Source: Actibacterium sp. 188UL27-1
GTDB taxonomy: Bacteria > Pseudomonadota > Alphaproteobacteria > Rhodobacterales > Rhodobacteraceae
Assembly: GCF_016901225.1 (NCBI RefSeq)
Contig: NZ_JAFEUL010000004.1
Location: forward strand, 124,001 to 188,000
DNA length: 64,000 bases
Direction: 5' to 3'
A model generated the notes under the pieces. It ran no database searches. It saw only the letters and a list, made by a program, of their open reading frames with translations, and was not told the DNA's origin. Shown here one piece after another: positions 25,041-33,193 of this stretch. Numbering within the stretch: position 1 is the first letter of the stretch; each line of letters starts with the position of its first letter. The position numbers were made by a program, and so were the translations under genes.

Positions 25041-26099
25041 TTATGTGCCGAGGTCGCCTTCCACATCCTGTGCGCGTAGCAGGCAGGATAGGGCCGCCTT
25101 GGTGTCGATAACGCCGATAGGCCCCGAGGGATCGGTAACCACAATATCCCGAGGGCTGTCCACCAGCATTTGGATGATGTCGCGCAGGGGCGTTTTCGAC
25201 GGGATCATGCGAGCATCTGAGCCCATGGGGCCCGCGACCTTTGACATGATCTCGGTCGCGCGCAGAACGTTGAGCGGGTTCATATGGGCCACGAATTCGG
25301 CGACATAGGGCGTTGCGGGGTTCAGCACGATGTCCTGCGGTTCGGCGCATTGAACGATCCGTCCGCCTTCCATGATGGCGATGCGGTTGCCGATTTTCAG
25401 GGCCTCGTCCAGGTCGTGGCTGACAAAGATGATCGTGCGGCCCAGGCGCTGTTGCAGTTGTAGCAACTCGTCCTGCAGTTTGGTGCGGATCAGCGGGTCG
25501 AGGGCCGAGAAGGGCTCATCCATCAGCAGGATCGGCGCATCGGTGGCAAAGGCGCGGGCGAGGCCGACGCGCTGTTGCATGCCGCCCGAAAGCTCTTGCA
25601 CCTGCCGGTCGGCCCATTCGGTGAGGTTGACGAGGTCCAGCTGTTCGCGGGCGCGGCGGTTGCGTTCTTCCTTTCGGAGGCCCGCGACCTCCAGACCGTA
25701 GGCCACGTTGTCCAGCACGGTGCGCCATGGCAGCAGGCCAAACTGCTGAAACACCATGGCGACCCGTTCCGTCCGCAATTTGCGCAGGTCGCGCGCGCTG
25801 GCGGTCACGACATCGATCACGCCGTTTTCCATGGTCACGTCAACCTTGCCGCGAATGACGGGGTTCAAGCCGTTCACCGCCCGCAGCAATGTGGATTTGC
25901 CCGACCCGGACAGGCCCATCAGCACCAGGATTTCGCCGTTATGCACATCGAGGGTGCAATCATGGACCCCAAGCACCTGATCGGTTTGGGCCTGAATTTC
26001 GGACCGCGACAGGCCTTGATCCATGAGCGGCAGGGCGCGTTTGGGCGTCTTGCCAAAGACAATGTTCACCGCATCGAAGCGCACCATGATATCGTTCAT
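25041..26099 (-). CDS. choV: Choline ABC transporter ATP-binding subunit
   Basis: 352 residues. Walker [10 protein letters not shown] lies near 62-70, the Q-loop V-F-Q-Q-F-G-L near 117, the signature L-S-G-G-M-Q-Q-R-V near 171, and Walker [12 protein letters not shown] near 191. A CBS-like C-terminal region follows, as in ProV/OpuAA/ChoV quaternary-amine importers. The start overlaps choW by 4 nt. Choline rather than glycine betaine is inferred from the betB-betA genes immediately downstream. Confidence 0.92.
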   Translation of the reverse strand: MNDIMVRFDAVNIVFGKTPKRALPLMDQGLSRSEIQAQTDQVLGVHDCTLDVHNGEILVLMGLSGSGKSTLLRAVNGLNPVIRGKVDVTMENGVIDVVTASARDLRKLRTERVAMVFQQFGLLPWRTVLDNVAYGLEVAGLRKEERNRRAREQLDLVNLTEWADRQVQELSGGMQQRVGLARAFATDAPILLMDEPFSALDPLIRTKLQDELLQLQQRLGRTIIFVSHDLDEALKIGNRIAIMEGGRIVQCAEPQDIVLNPATPYVAEFVAHMNPLNVLRATEIMSKVAGPMGSDARMIPSKTPLRDIIQMLVDSPRDIVVTDPSGPIGVIDTKAALSCLLRAQDVEGDLGT

Positions 26100-26932
26100 G
26101 ATTTGACCCGGCGCGGTTTGAACATGCGGTCGAATATGATGGCGATGAGGACGATGGCGACGCCGACCTCGAACCCCTGTGCGATGTTGACAGTGTTGAG
26201 CGCGCGGACTGTTGGCACACCCAGGCCGTCTGCCCCCACAAGGGCCGCGATCACCACCATCGAGAGCGACAGCATGATGGTTTGGGTCAGACCGGCCATG
26301 ATCTGGGGCAAGGCGTAGGGCAGTTCAACCTTCCATAACAGCTGTGATTTGGTGGAGCCGAAGGCCGTGCCCGCCTCGATCAACGCGGTGGGGGTGGAGG
26401 TGATGCCCAGATGGGTCAGGCGGATGGGGGCCGGGATGGCAAAGATCACTGTGGCGATCAGGCCAGGCACCATGCCGAGGCCAAAGAGGATCAGCGCCGG
26501 GATCAGGTAGACGAAGGTCGGGATCGTCTGCATCAGGTCCAAGACCGGTTGCATGATGCGGTAGAGCACCGGACTGCGGGCGGCGGCGATGCCCAAGGGG
26601 ACGCCGACGCCCATGCAGACGGTGGCGGCAGCGAGGACCAGGGCGAGGGTTTCGGTCGTTTCCTCCCAATAGCCCAGATTGACGATCAGGAGCAGACCCA
26701 TTGCCGTGAAGATCGTGAAACCCGGGGAGCGGCGCCACCAGGAGATCGCGGTAATGGCCAGGATGACGATGAAGGCATGCGGGGTCTGCAGGACCCAGAG
26801 CAGCCCGTCAATGATCCCTTCAAGCGCCGCGGAGAGGCCATCAAAGAACCAGACCATGTTTTGGGTCAGCCAATCGACGGCCGCCTTGGCCCAGGCCCCG
26901 ATGGGGATCTTGTGCTCTTCGAGCCAGTCCAT
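26096..26932 (-). CDS. choW: Choline ABC transporter permease
   Basis: 278 residues with about six membrane spans and the BPD_transp_1 EAA-like loop (E-A-G-T-A-F-G-S-T near 185). It belongs to the ProW/OpuAB/ChoW family. First gene of the choW-choV-betB-betA operon. In Sinorhizobium the operon is choXWV, but no binding-protein gene (choX) is present here; the region upstream holds only the decayed aldo/keto reductase. A binding protein encoded elsewhere must serve it if it works. Confidence 0.9.
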   Translation of the reverse strand: MDWLEEHKIPIGAWAKAAVDWLTQNMVWFFDGLSAALEGIIDGLLWVLQTPHAFIVILAITAISWWRRSPGFTIFTAMGLLLIVNLGYWEETTETLALVLAAATVCMGVGVPLGIAAARSPVLYRIMQPVLDLMQTIPTFVYLIPALILFGLGMVPGLIATVIFAIPAPIRLTHLGITSTPTALIEAGTAFGSTKSQLLWKVELPYALPQIMAGLTQTIMLSLSMVVIAALVGADGLGVPTVRALNTVNIAQGFEVGVAIVLIAIIFDRMFKPRRVKS

Positions 26933-27089
26933 AACCCTGTCACCCTCTTTGTGTTCTGCGCTGTATTATGCGCAGTTGAGAGCGTTATAGGGACAGTTAG
27001 TCTCGTTCGCCACCATTCGACGTAGGGATCGGTCTAGCGTTCTGTTGGAATGCCTTCATCGGCCTGGGAGATCCGTTGGCTGAACTGGG

Positions 27090-27613
27090 TCATGATGTCA
27101 GGGGAGGGCGGCCAAACTCGATCGCGGCGGCATTTTCCTGTGCCTGTTTGGCAATCTTGGCCCCGGGGATTGGCAGAACGCGCGGTGACTTGGCCATATC
27201 AGTCAGCACAACGCACCCCGGGCCAAAGTGCGCCCGCCGGTCATCTGCTGGGTCGCCGCGTCGAAGAAATGACCGAGCTTTGCGACGACGATCATGTCGC
27301 TTCGGGTTGCCAGGGTCTGACCCAACAGTGTTTCGGAATGACCTGCGCCATAGAGGGCGGATGTGTCAAAAACCCTGACGCCCGCCTCCCAGGCCGCGTC
27401 GATGGCCATGCGAGAAGCCTCATCATTGGTGCCGGAATATCCCCTGCAGATATTGCCATTCCAAAAGGGGTCCCCGATGGCCCAACAGCCCATCCCGATG
27501 GGGGGCGTGTCAGATTCCGGACCATTGTGTCGCCCCGTGGTCATTGCTTTGGGACGGCGATATTTTCCGATGTATATGTCGCGCCAGACCCGTCCTTGCA
27601 ATGCAAGTTCCAC
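27090..27613 (-). pseudogene. Decayed aldo/keto reductase
   Basis: The N-terminal ~100 residues (from an ATG at 27544 or 27613) are clearly aldo/keto reductase: I-G-M-G-C-W-A-I-G, then R-V-F-D-T-S-A-L-Y-G-A-G-H-S-E, with the catalytic Asp and Tyr of the family. The frame stops at 27203 just after that. In another minus-strand frame immediately downstream (about 27200-27090) the C-terminal signature appears: V-L-P-I-P-G-A-K-I-A, then E-N-A-A-A, ending TGA at 27090. The ~150 residues between are missing and the frame is shifted. So an internal deletion plus frameshift destroyed the gene. It follows the Fe-alcohol dehydrogenase by 31 nt and was probably the last gene of that operon. Confidence 0.82.
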
Positions 27614-27644
27614 AAATGGAAGGAGCGGTTTGGGCCTGCCGGGT

Positions 27645-28790
27645 CTAAATCAGGCTTTCGATGAGGGGGCGGGTGTTCTCCGCGGTCATCGGGATGGGAT
27701 TGCCACCGGTGCTGGGATCCTTGAGGGCACCTGCCAGGACGCGGTCGATGTCGAAGGTTTTGATGCCGAGCGCGGTGAGGGTCGGCGGGATGTTGAGGCT
27801 GGCGTTGAGGTCATCCACGAAGGTGCAGAAGCCCGTATAGCCGCCGGTCAGCCCCAGATAGGCCGCGGCCTGGTCAAAGCGGTGTTCGATGGCGGGGCGG
27901 TTGAATTGCAGGACGGCGGGCATGCAGACGGCATTCGTGGTGCCGTGGTGGGTGTGATAGATCGCGCCGACCGGGTGCGAAATGGCGTGGATCGCCCCTA
28001 GCCCTTTCTGGAAGGCCGTGGCGCCCATCGCGGCGGCGGACATGAGATGCGCGCGCGCCTCCAGATCCGCGCCATCGGCATAGGCGCGGGGCAGATAGTC
28101 TTTGACCAACCGCATTCCTTCCAGCGCCATGCCCTGGCTCATGGGGTGGTAATGGGGGGAGGAGAATGCCTCCACACAATGGGCGAAGGCATCAAGGCCC
28201 GTGCCCGCGGTGATTGCCGGCGGCATGCCCATGGTCAGTTCGGGGTCGCAGATAACCTGAGTAGGCAGCATCTTGGGGTGGAAGATGATCTTCTTCTCGG
28301 CCGTCTCGGAATTGGTGATGACACCTGCGCGCCCGACCTCTGATCCGGTGCCAGCGGTGGTGGGGACGGCCACGATGGGGTGGATGCCTGCAGGGTCGGC
28401 GCGGGTCCACCAGTCGCCGATATCCTCGAAATCCCACAGGGGGCGCGTCTGACCGGCCATGAAGGCCAGCACCTTGCCCAGGTCCAGGCCGGAGCCACCG
28501 CCGAATGCCACAACCCCGTCATGGCCGCCGTCGCGGTAGGTTTTGAGGCCAGCGGTCACGTTCACCTCGTTCGGGTTGGGGTCGACTTCGCTGAACATCG
28601 CGCGGCCTAATCCGGCTGCGTCCAGCAGGCCGATCGCGGTCTGGGTGATTTCCATCCCGGCCAGCCCCCGATCCGTGACCAGCAGGGGCCTAGTGATCCC
28701 AGCGGTTTTACAGGCGTCGGCCAGTTCGGCGATGCGGCCCGCGCCAAAGCGGATCGCGGTTGGGTAGGACCAGGTGCCGGTCAGGGTCAT
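27645..28790 (-). CDS. Iron-containing (group III) alcohol dehydrogenase
   Basis: 381 residues. G-G-G-S-G-L-D near 98-104 binds the NAD(P) phosphate. The metal-binding set is D-A-F-A-H-C-V-E-A near 200 plus the later H-A-I-S-H-P-V-G-A-I-Y-H-T-H-H-G, the usual group III signature with His ligands. It interconverts an alcohol and aldehyde with NAD(P). It lies 4 nt after the aldehyde dehydrogenase in the catabolic operon. The likely substrate is the hydroxyl end of a gamma-glutamylated amino-alcohol, inferred from neighbours only. Confidence 0.92.
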   Translation of the reverse strand: MTLTGTWSYPTAIRFGAGRIAELADACKTAGITRPLLVTDRGLAGMEITQTAIGLLDAAGLGRAMFSEVDPNPNEVNVTAGLKTYRDGGHDGVVAFGGGSGLDLGKVLAFMAGQTRPLWDFEDIGDWWTRADPAGIHPIVAVPTTAGTGSEVGRAGVITNSETAEKKIIFHPKMLPTQVICDPELTMGMPPAITAGTGLDAFAHCVEAFSSPHYHPMSQGMALEGMRLVKDYLPRAYADGADLEARAHLMSAAAMGATAFQKGLGAIHAISHPVGAIYHTHHGTTNAVCMPAVLQFNRPAIEHRFDQAAAYLGLTGGYTGFCTFVDDLNASLNIPPTLTALGIKTFDIDRVLAGALKDPSTGGNPIPMTAENTRPLIESLI

Positions 28791-28794
28791 GGGC

Positions 28795-30180
28795 TCAGCC
28801 CTTCTTCAGGTGATAGGATTTGGGGCGGGTCACGGCGTGGTAGCCCAGGACGGACAGGCCTTCGCCTTTGCCGGTATCTTTACAGCCTGTCCAGCAGAGC
28901 GCCGGGTCCAGGTAATCGCAGCGGTTCATGAACACGGTGCCGGTGTCCAATTGGTCCCCGATCCGTTCGGCCCGCCCCGGATCCTGCGTCCAGAGGGAGG
29001 CGGTGAGGCCATAGGGGCTGTCATTCATCAGGTCGATGGCCTCCCCCTCGGTCTTGACGGGCATGATGCCGACGACAGGGCCGAAGTTTTCCACCCGCAT
29101 CAGATCCATGTCATGGGTCACGCCGGTCAGGATCTGCGGCATCAGATAGGCGCCACCGTCATTGGGAAAGCGCGCCGGGTCGATATGGGACTTGGCTCCC
29201 GCCGCGATGGCATCTGCCGTTTGTTGGCGGACCAGATCGGCGAAACGCGGCTGCGCCATCGGGCCCAGTGTGGTTTCCGCGTCCAGCGGGTTGCCCAGTA
29301 TGTAGCCGTTCACGATCTCGACGGCCTTGGCGACAAAGTCGTCAAACAGCGGTTCGGTCACATAGATCCGTTCGATCCCGCAGCAGCACTGGCCGGAATT
29401 GAACATCGCCCCGTCGATCAGGCTGTCGACGGCGGCATCAAGGTCGGCATCCTGCATGACATAGCCCGGATCCTTGCCGCCAAGTTCCAGCCCGAGGGAG
29501 GCGAAGGTCCCGGCGGCAGCCTGTTCCATTGCCTGACCTCCGGCGACGGAGCCTGTGAAGTTCACATGGCGGATCACCTGATCGTCCAACGGGCGGGCGC
29601 GGATCATGTCGCGGGTCAGGTCATGGTCCCAGAACACGTTGCGAAAGATATCTTCGCCAATCCCGGCCTCGTGGAAGGCGCGGGCGATGCGTTCCCCCAC
29701 CAGGGGCGTTTGGGACGCGTGTTTCAGGATGACGCTGTTTCCGGCAATCAGTGCCGGGGCGACCGTGTTGATCGCGGTCATGTAGGGGTAATTCCACGGG
29801 GCGATCACCAGAACCACACCTTTGGGCACCCGTTTGATCATGCGGTGAAAATTGTTGGAGTTTTCGATCTGCATGGGCGCCAGCGCCTCTGACGCGACTT
29901 TGGCCATGTAGCTGGCGCGTTCGTTCACCCCGCCGAATTCGCCGCCATAGCGGATAGGGCGGCCCATCTGCCACGCGAGTTCGGGCACGATCTCGTCATT
30001 CGTGGCGCCCAGGTTTTCGATGCCTTTCAGGACCAGGTCGATGCGGGTCTCTAGCGGTGTGAGCGCCCAAGCCATCTGCGCCGCTTGGGCCCGGGTGATG
30101 GCCGTCAGCGCGTCGTCGTGGGACATTGTCGGACGCTCGGCATAGACCGAGCCGTCGATGGGAGAGATGCAGCGGATCAT
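28795..30180 (-). CDS. NAD(P)+-dependent aldehyde dehydrogenase
   Basis: 461 residues, ALDH superfamily. I-A-P-W-N-Y-P near 126, the catalytic Glu in L-E-L-G-G-K-D-P near 223, and the catalytic Cys in N-S-G-Q-C-C-C-G near 258 with two extra adjacent Cys. The start overlaps the ligase stop by 4 nt. It probably oxidises the aldehyde made by the Fe-alcohol dehydrogenase. It is distinct from BetB at 23552-25003. Confidence 0.93.
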   Translation of the reverse strand: MIRCISPIDGSVYAERPTMSHDDALTAITRAQAAQMAWALTPLETRIDLVLKGIENLGATNDEIVPELAWQMGRPIRYGGEFGGVNERASYMAKVASEALAPMQIENSNNFHRMIKRVPKGVVLVIAPWNYPYMTAINTVAPALIAGNSVILKHASQTPLVGERIARAFHEAGIGEDIFRNVFWDHDLTRDMIRARPLDDQVIRHVNFTGSVAGGQAMEQAAAGTFASLGLELGGKDPGYVMQDADLDAAVDSLIDGAMFNSGQCCCGIERIYVTEPLFDDFVAKAVEIVNGYILGNPLDAETTLGPMAQPRFADLVRQQTADAIAAGAKSHIDPARFPNDGGAYLMPQILTGVTHDMDLMRVENFGPVVGIMPVKTEGEAIDLMNDSPYGLTASLWTQDPGRAERIGDQLDTGTVFMNRCDYLDPALCWTGCKDTGKGEGLSVLGYHAVTRPKSYHLKKG

Positions 30181-31535
30181 GCGCGTTCGAACCCCCGGGC
30201 GATTTCCCAGTCGGTAACGGCTTGGTCGAACGCTTCCTGTTCGACCTCTGCCGCGCGGGTGTAATGGTCGATCACATCATCCCCCATGGCAGCGCGCAGC
30301 ATTTTCGAGCCGCGCAAGGTTTCGGTCGCGGCGCGCAGGGTGTTCGGAATTTCCGGCGTGGTCGTGTCATCATAGAGGTCACCGTCATTGGGCGGGGCGA
30401 GGGGGAGGGTGTCTTCGATCCCCTTGAGGCCCGCGGCCAGCAGTGCCGCTTGGGCAAGGTAGGGGTTCAGGTCCGACCCGCCGATGCGGCATTCGATCCG
30501 CACGCCCTTTGTCCCATCGCCACAAAGCCGGAAACCGGCGGTACGATTATCCACGGACCAAGCGGTTTTGGTAGGGGCGAAGGTGCCTTTGCGGAAGCGT
30601 TTGTAGCTGTTGACGTAAGGCGCCAGAAAGCACGTGTATTCCGGGGCATAGGCGATGAGGCCCGCCACGTAATGTTCCATCATCTGGGACATGGCATGGG
30701 GCCCGTCGGGATCGTGGAAAACGGGGGTGTCGCCGTGCCACAGCGATTGATGGACATGGCTGGAGGAGCCAACCTTGTCGGCGTGCCATTTCGGCAGAAA
30801 CGACGCGGCGAGGCCCCCGGCCCAGGCGATTTCCTTGATAGCGTGTTTCGCGATGGTGTGGTGATCGGCGCAGGCCAGCGCGTTGGCGTAGCGGATGTTC
30901 AGCTCCTCCTGGCCGGTTTCGGCCTCCCCTTTGCTGTTCTCAATCGGAATACCGGCGGCATAAAGGTGATTGCGGATGGGGCGCATCACCGCCTCTTCCT
31001 TGGTTGTTTGGAAGATGTTGTAATCTTCGTTATAGCCAGAAATCGGGGTGAGGTTACGGTAGCCGGATTTTCGGATCTGATCAGCGGTGCCTTCGAAGAG
31101 GAAAAACTCCAGTTCCGTGGCCATCATCGGGGTCAGGCCCATCGTGTCGGCCCGGGCGACTTGCGCCTTTAGCATCTGGCGGGGGCTGTGCGGGACAGGC
31201 GCGTGGGTGTGGTGATCCAGGATATCGCACAGCACCATGACCGTGCCCTCAAGCCAGGGCAGGGGGCGCAGGGTCGAAAGGTCTGGCGCCATGACGTAAT
31301 CGCCATAGCCCTGCTGCCAGGAGGAAGCGGCGTAGCCGTCGGGCGTGGCCATCTCAAGGTCTGTGGCCAGCAGATAGTTGCAGCAATGGGTCTCCGCATG
31401 GCTGTGGTCCACGAAGTTGGCCGCGTGGAATCGCTTGCCCATCAGCCGCCCCTGCATGTCGACGATACAGGCCAGCACCGTGTCGACCGTGCCATCGGCG
31501 ACCTGCTGTTTCAGTGTTTCGAATGTCAGGGACAT
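30177..31535 (-). CDS. Glutamine-synthetase-family ligase (PuuA/GlnT-type gamma-glutamyl-amine synthetase)
   Basis: 452 residues. Glutamine-synthetase fold with E-L-E-F-F-L-F near 140 (metal-binding Glu), G-S-S-S-H-V-H-Q-S near 255, and the K-x-x-x-x-P-T-K-T-A-W segment near 315-330 where true GlnA has its ATP/Glu loop. The shorter length and lack of an adenylylation-loop Tyr favour the PuuA/GlnT class that joins glutamate to an amine. Operon members (alcohol dehydrogenase, aldehyde dehydrogenase, an N-formylglutamate-amidohydrolase homologue) suggest gamma-glutamyl amino-alcohol formation, for example gamma-glutamyl ethanolamide. Substrate is not determined by sequence. Confidence 0.9.
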   Translation of the reverse strand: MSLTFETLKQQVADGTVDTVLACIVDMQGRLMGKRFHAANFVDHSHAETHCCNYLLATDLEMATPDGYAASSWQQGYGDYVMAPDLSTLRPLPWLEGTVMVLCDILDHHTHAPVPHSPRQMLKAQVARADTMGLTPMMATELEFFLFEGTADQIRKSGYRNLTPISGYNEDYNIFQTTKEEAVMRPIRNHLYAAGIPIENSKGEAETGQEELNIRYANALACADHHTIAKHAIKEIAWAGGLAASFLPKWHADKVGSSSHVHQSLWHGDTPVFHDPDGPHAMSQMMEHYVAGLIAYAPEYTCFLAPYVNSYKRFRKGTFAPTKTAWSVDNRTAGFRLCGDGTKGVRIECRIGGSDLNPYLAQAALLAAGLKGIEDTLPLAPPNDGDLYDDTTTPEIPNTLRAATETLRGSKMLRAAMGDDVIDHYTRAAEVEQEAFDQAVTDWEIARGFERA

Positions 31536-31551
31536 GGGCGTTCTCCGTGTG

Positions 31552-31575
31552 GGGCCGGGTGTCAGAACCCGGCCC
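31552..31575 (-). promoter_or_regulatory. Intercistronic hairpin between dctP and the gamma-glutamyl ligase
   Basis: GGGCCGGGT (31552-31560) and ACCCGGCCC (31567-31575) pair perfectly over 9 bp with a 6-nt loop. It begins 8 nt after the dctP stop and lies ahead of the ligase start. There is no U-run, so it is more likely an mRNA-stabilising or processing hairpin than a terminator, a common feature after binding-protein genes. Confidence 0.6.
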
Positions 31576-31583
31576 GCGCGTGT

Positions 31584-32615
31584 TCAGGTATAGCGGTAGG
31601 GACGGCCGGCCTTTTCCATGTCGGCGTTGTATTTTTTGAAAATCTCCACGACTTTGGCCTTGGTTTCGGACTCGGCGGCGATCTCGTCCCAGAAGGTGCG
31701 GGCGGCAGCTTCGACCTGGCCCCATTCCTCGTCGGGGATGGAGGTCAGCTCCATCTTGTCGCCGCCGACGCGCAGGCTGGCTTCCCCGCCCCAATACCAC
31801 CACTGGCGGTAATAATGGGACTGCTCCATGCAGACCCGCATCAGCATTTGCAGATCTTCGGGCAGTTCATTCCAGCGGTCCATATTGGCAAAGAAATGGC
31901 CGATCCAGGCGCCCGAGATGTTGTTGGTGAGGAAATAGTTGGTCACGTCGGCCCAACCCACGGTGTAATCCTCGGTAATGCCGGACCAGGCGATGCCGTC
32001 CAGTTCGCCCGTCTGGACCGCAACCTCGATATCTTCCCACGGGAGCGTCACGGGCACGACGCCGAACTGGCTGAGGAAGCGACCCGCGGTGGGGAAGGTG
32101 AAGACCCGCTTGCCCTGCAGGTCGGCGAGGGAGCGGATCGGGTCCTTGGTGGCGAAATGGCACGGATCCCACGACCCGGCGGAGATGTGTTTGACGCCGA
32201 CTTTCTCATATTCTTCGGCCCAGATCTCGTTCAGGCCGTATTGGTTGAACAGAACCGGCACGTCGAGCGAATAGCGCGAAGCGAAGGGGAAGTAGCCGCC
32301 GAACACGGTCACCTCGGTCGGGGAGGCCATGCTGTCATCATCCGATTGCACCGCGTCGATCGTGCCGCGCTGCATGGCCTGGAACAGCTCACCCGTGGGG
32401 ACAAGCTGGTCGGCATAGAACAGCTCGATCTGCATCCGGTCGCCGGCGATGGTGTTGAACATCTTGATCGCCGGGTCGATCACATGTTCGGCCAAGGCCG
32501 CACCGGCATAGGTCTGCATCCGCCAGGTGATGGTCGATTGCGCCAGGGCCGGTGTGGCGAGCGTGGCCGCCGGGACCGTTGCGGCACCCGCCAGAAACTT
32601 ACGTCTTGTCGTCAT
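31584..32615 (-). CDS. dctP: TRAP transporter solute-binding protein (DctP family)
   Basis: 343 residues with a Tat signal (T-R-R-K-F-L-A near the start, ending A-L-A-Q near 26). The TRAP DctP fold is recognisable from the W-R-M-Q-T-Y-A start, the D-P-A-I-K-M-F-N segment, and the L-Q-G-K-R-V-F-T-F-P motif near 168. It captures an anionic or carboxylate-bearing solute in the periplasm for the DctQM permease. Its start overlaps the GNAT gene by 17 nt. The Tyr/Trp-rich pocket (Q-W-W-Y-W near 275) resembles the keto-acid/amino-acid-type binding proteins, but the ligand is not identifiable. Confidence 0.93.
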   Translation of the reverse strand: MTTRRKFLAGAATVPAATLATPALAQSTITWRMQTYAGAALAEHVIDPAIKMFNTIAGDRMQIELFYADQLVPTGELFQAMQRGTIDAVQSDDDSMASPTEVTVFGGYFPFASRYSLDVPVLFNQYGLNEIWAEEYEKVGVKHISAGSWDPCHFATKDPIRSLADLQGKRVFTFPTAGRFLSQFGVVPVTLPWEDIEVAVQTGELDGIAWSGITEDYTVGWADVTNYFLTNNISGAWIGHFFANMDRWNELPEDLQMLMRVCMEQSHYYRQWWYWGGEASLRVGGDKMELTSIPDEEWGQVEAAARTFWDEIAAESETKAKVVEIFKKYNADMEKAGRPYRYT

Positions 32616-33189
32616 TGTTACTCTCCTTGTCGGTTGGGGTGGCCCCGTGATCCGGGCTTCTTTTCGTTATTTGTGCGAATTCTGGTGCAAGGATCGCCAT
32701 GATCCAGTCGTCGTGGCGGGTGGCGCCAAGGCGAACTGCTGCGCGCAGCGTCCCTTCATGGCGAAACCCACAGGCGCGGTAGCAGCGGATCGCCCGAGTG
32801 TTAAAGGCCAGAACCCGCAGCGAAACCCGGTAAAGGCCCATCGTACCAAAGGCATGGGCCAGGGTTTGCCGAATGGCGCGCCGTCCGATACCGCGACCAA
32901 GGACCTCTTCGGTCAACAGCCCCACGGCAAGGCTGGCGGACTGGTCCGCCATTGAGACGCTGTGCAGACGGATCTCGCCCACGGGGCGACCATCGGCTTC
33001 GATGATCCGACCAAAGGGTTGGTCACGCAGCCAGGTGCACCAACCTTCGGACACGACCCGGGAGCGGGTCGAGGGGCTGTCGGGATCGCCCCCGAACATT
33101 CGGTGGATCTGGTCCGAGATAGGTAAGGCGGCGTGCCAGTCGGCATCCGCCGCCTTCGGAGGGCGCAAGGTCACGCGAAAGTCGGTCAT
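32599..33189 (-). CDS. GNAT family N-acetyltransferase inserted in the TRAP operon
   Basis: 196 residues from the ATG at 33189 (5 nt after the dctM stop; starts at 33204 or 33210 are also possible). RimJ/RimL-type GNAT: A-V-G-L-L-T-E-E-V-L-G-R-G-I-G-R-R-A-I near 100 (acetyl-CoA loop), then Y-R-V-S-L-R-V-L-A-F-N-x-R-A-I-R-C-Y near 125, then G-F-R-H-E-G. It may acetylate an amine in the catabolic pathway or a self-toxic intermediate. Its place between dctM and dctP is unusual. Confidence 0.82.
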   Translation of the reverse strand: MTDFRVTLRPPKAADADWHAALPISDQIHRMFGGDPDSPSTRSRVVSEGWCTWLRDQPFGRIIEADGRPVGEIRLHSVSMADQSASLAVGLLTEEVLGRGIGRRAIRQTLAHAFGTMGLYRVSLRVLAFNTRAIRCYRACGFRHEGTLRAAVRLGATRHDDWIMAILAPEFAQITKRSPDHGATPTDKESNNDDKT

Positions 33190-33193
33190 GGTG

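Noticed and set aside
23552-25144. betB start at 25144
   Set aside because: The extra ~47 residues do not look like an aldehyde dehydrogenase N-terminus and would run into choV.
31188-32702. 504-codon plus-strand open frame
   Set aside because: Antisense to the ligase and dctP genes; long only because of high GC and codon bias.
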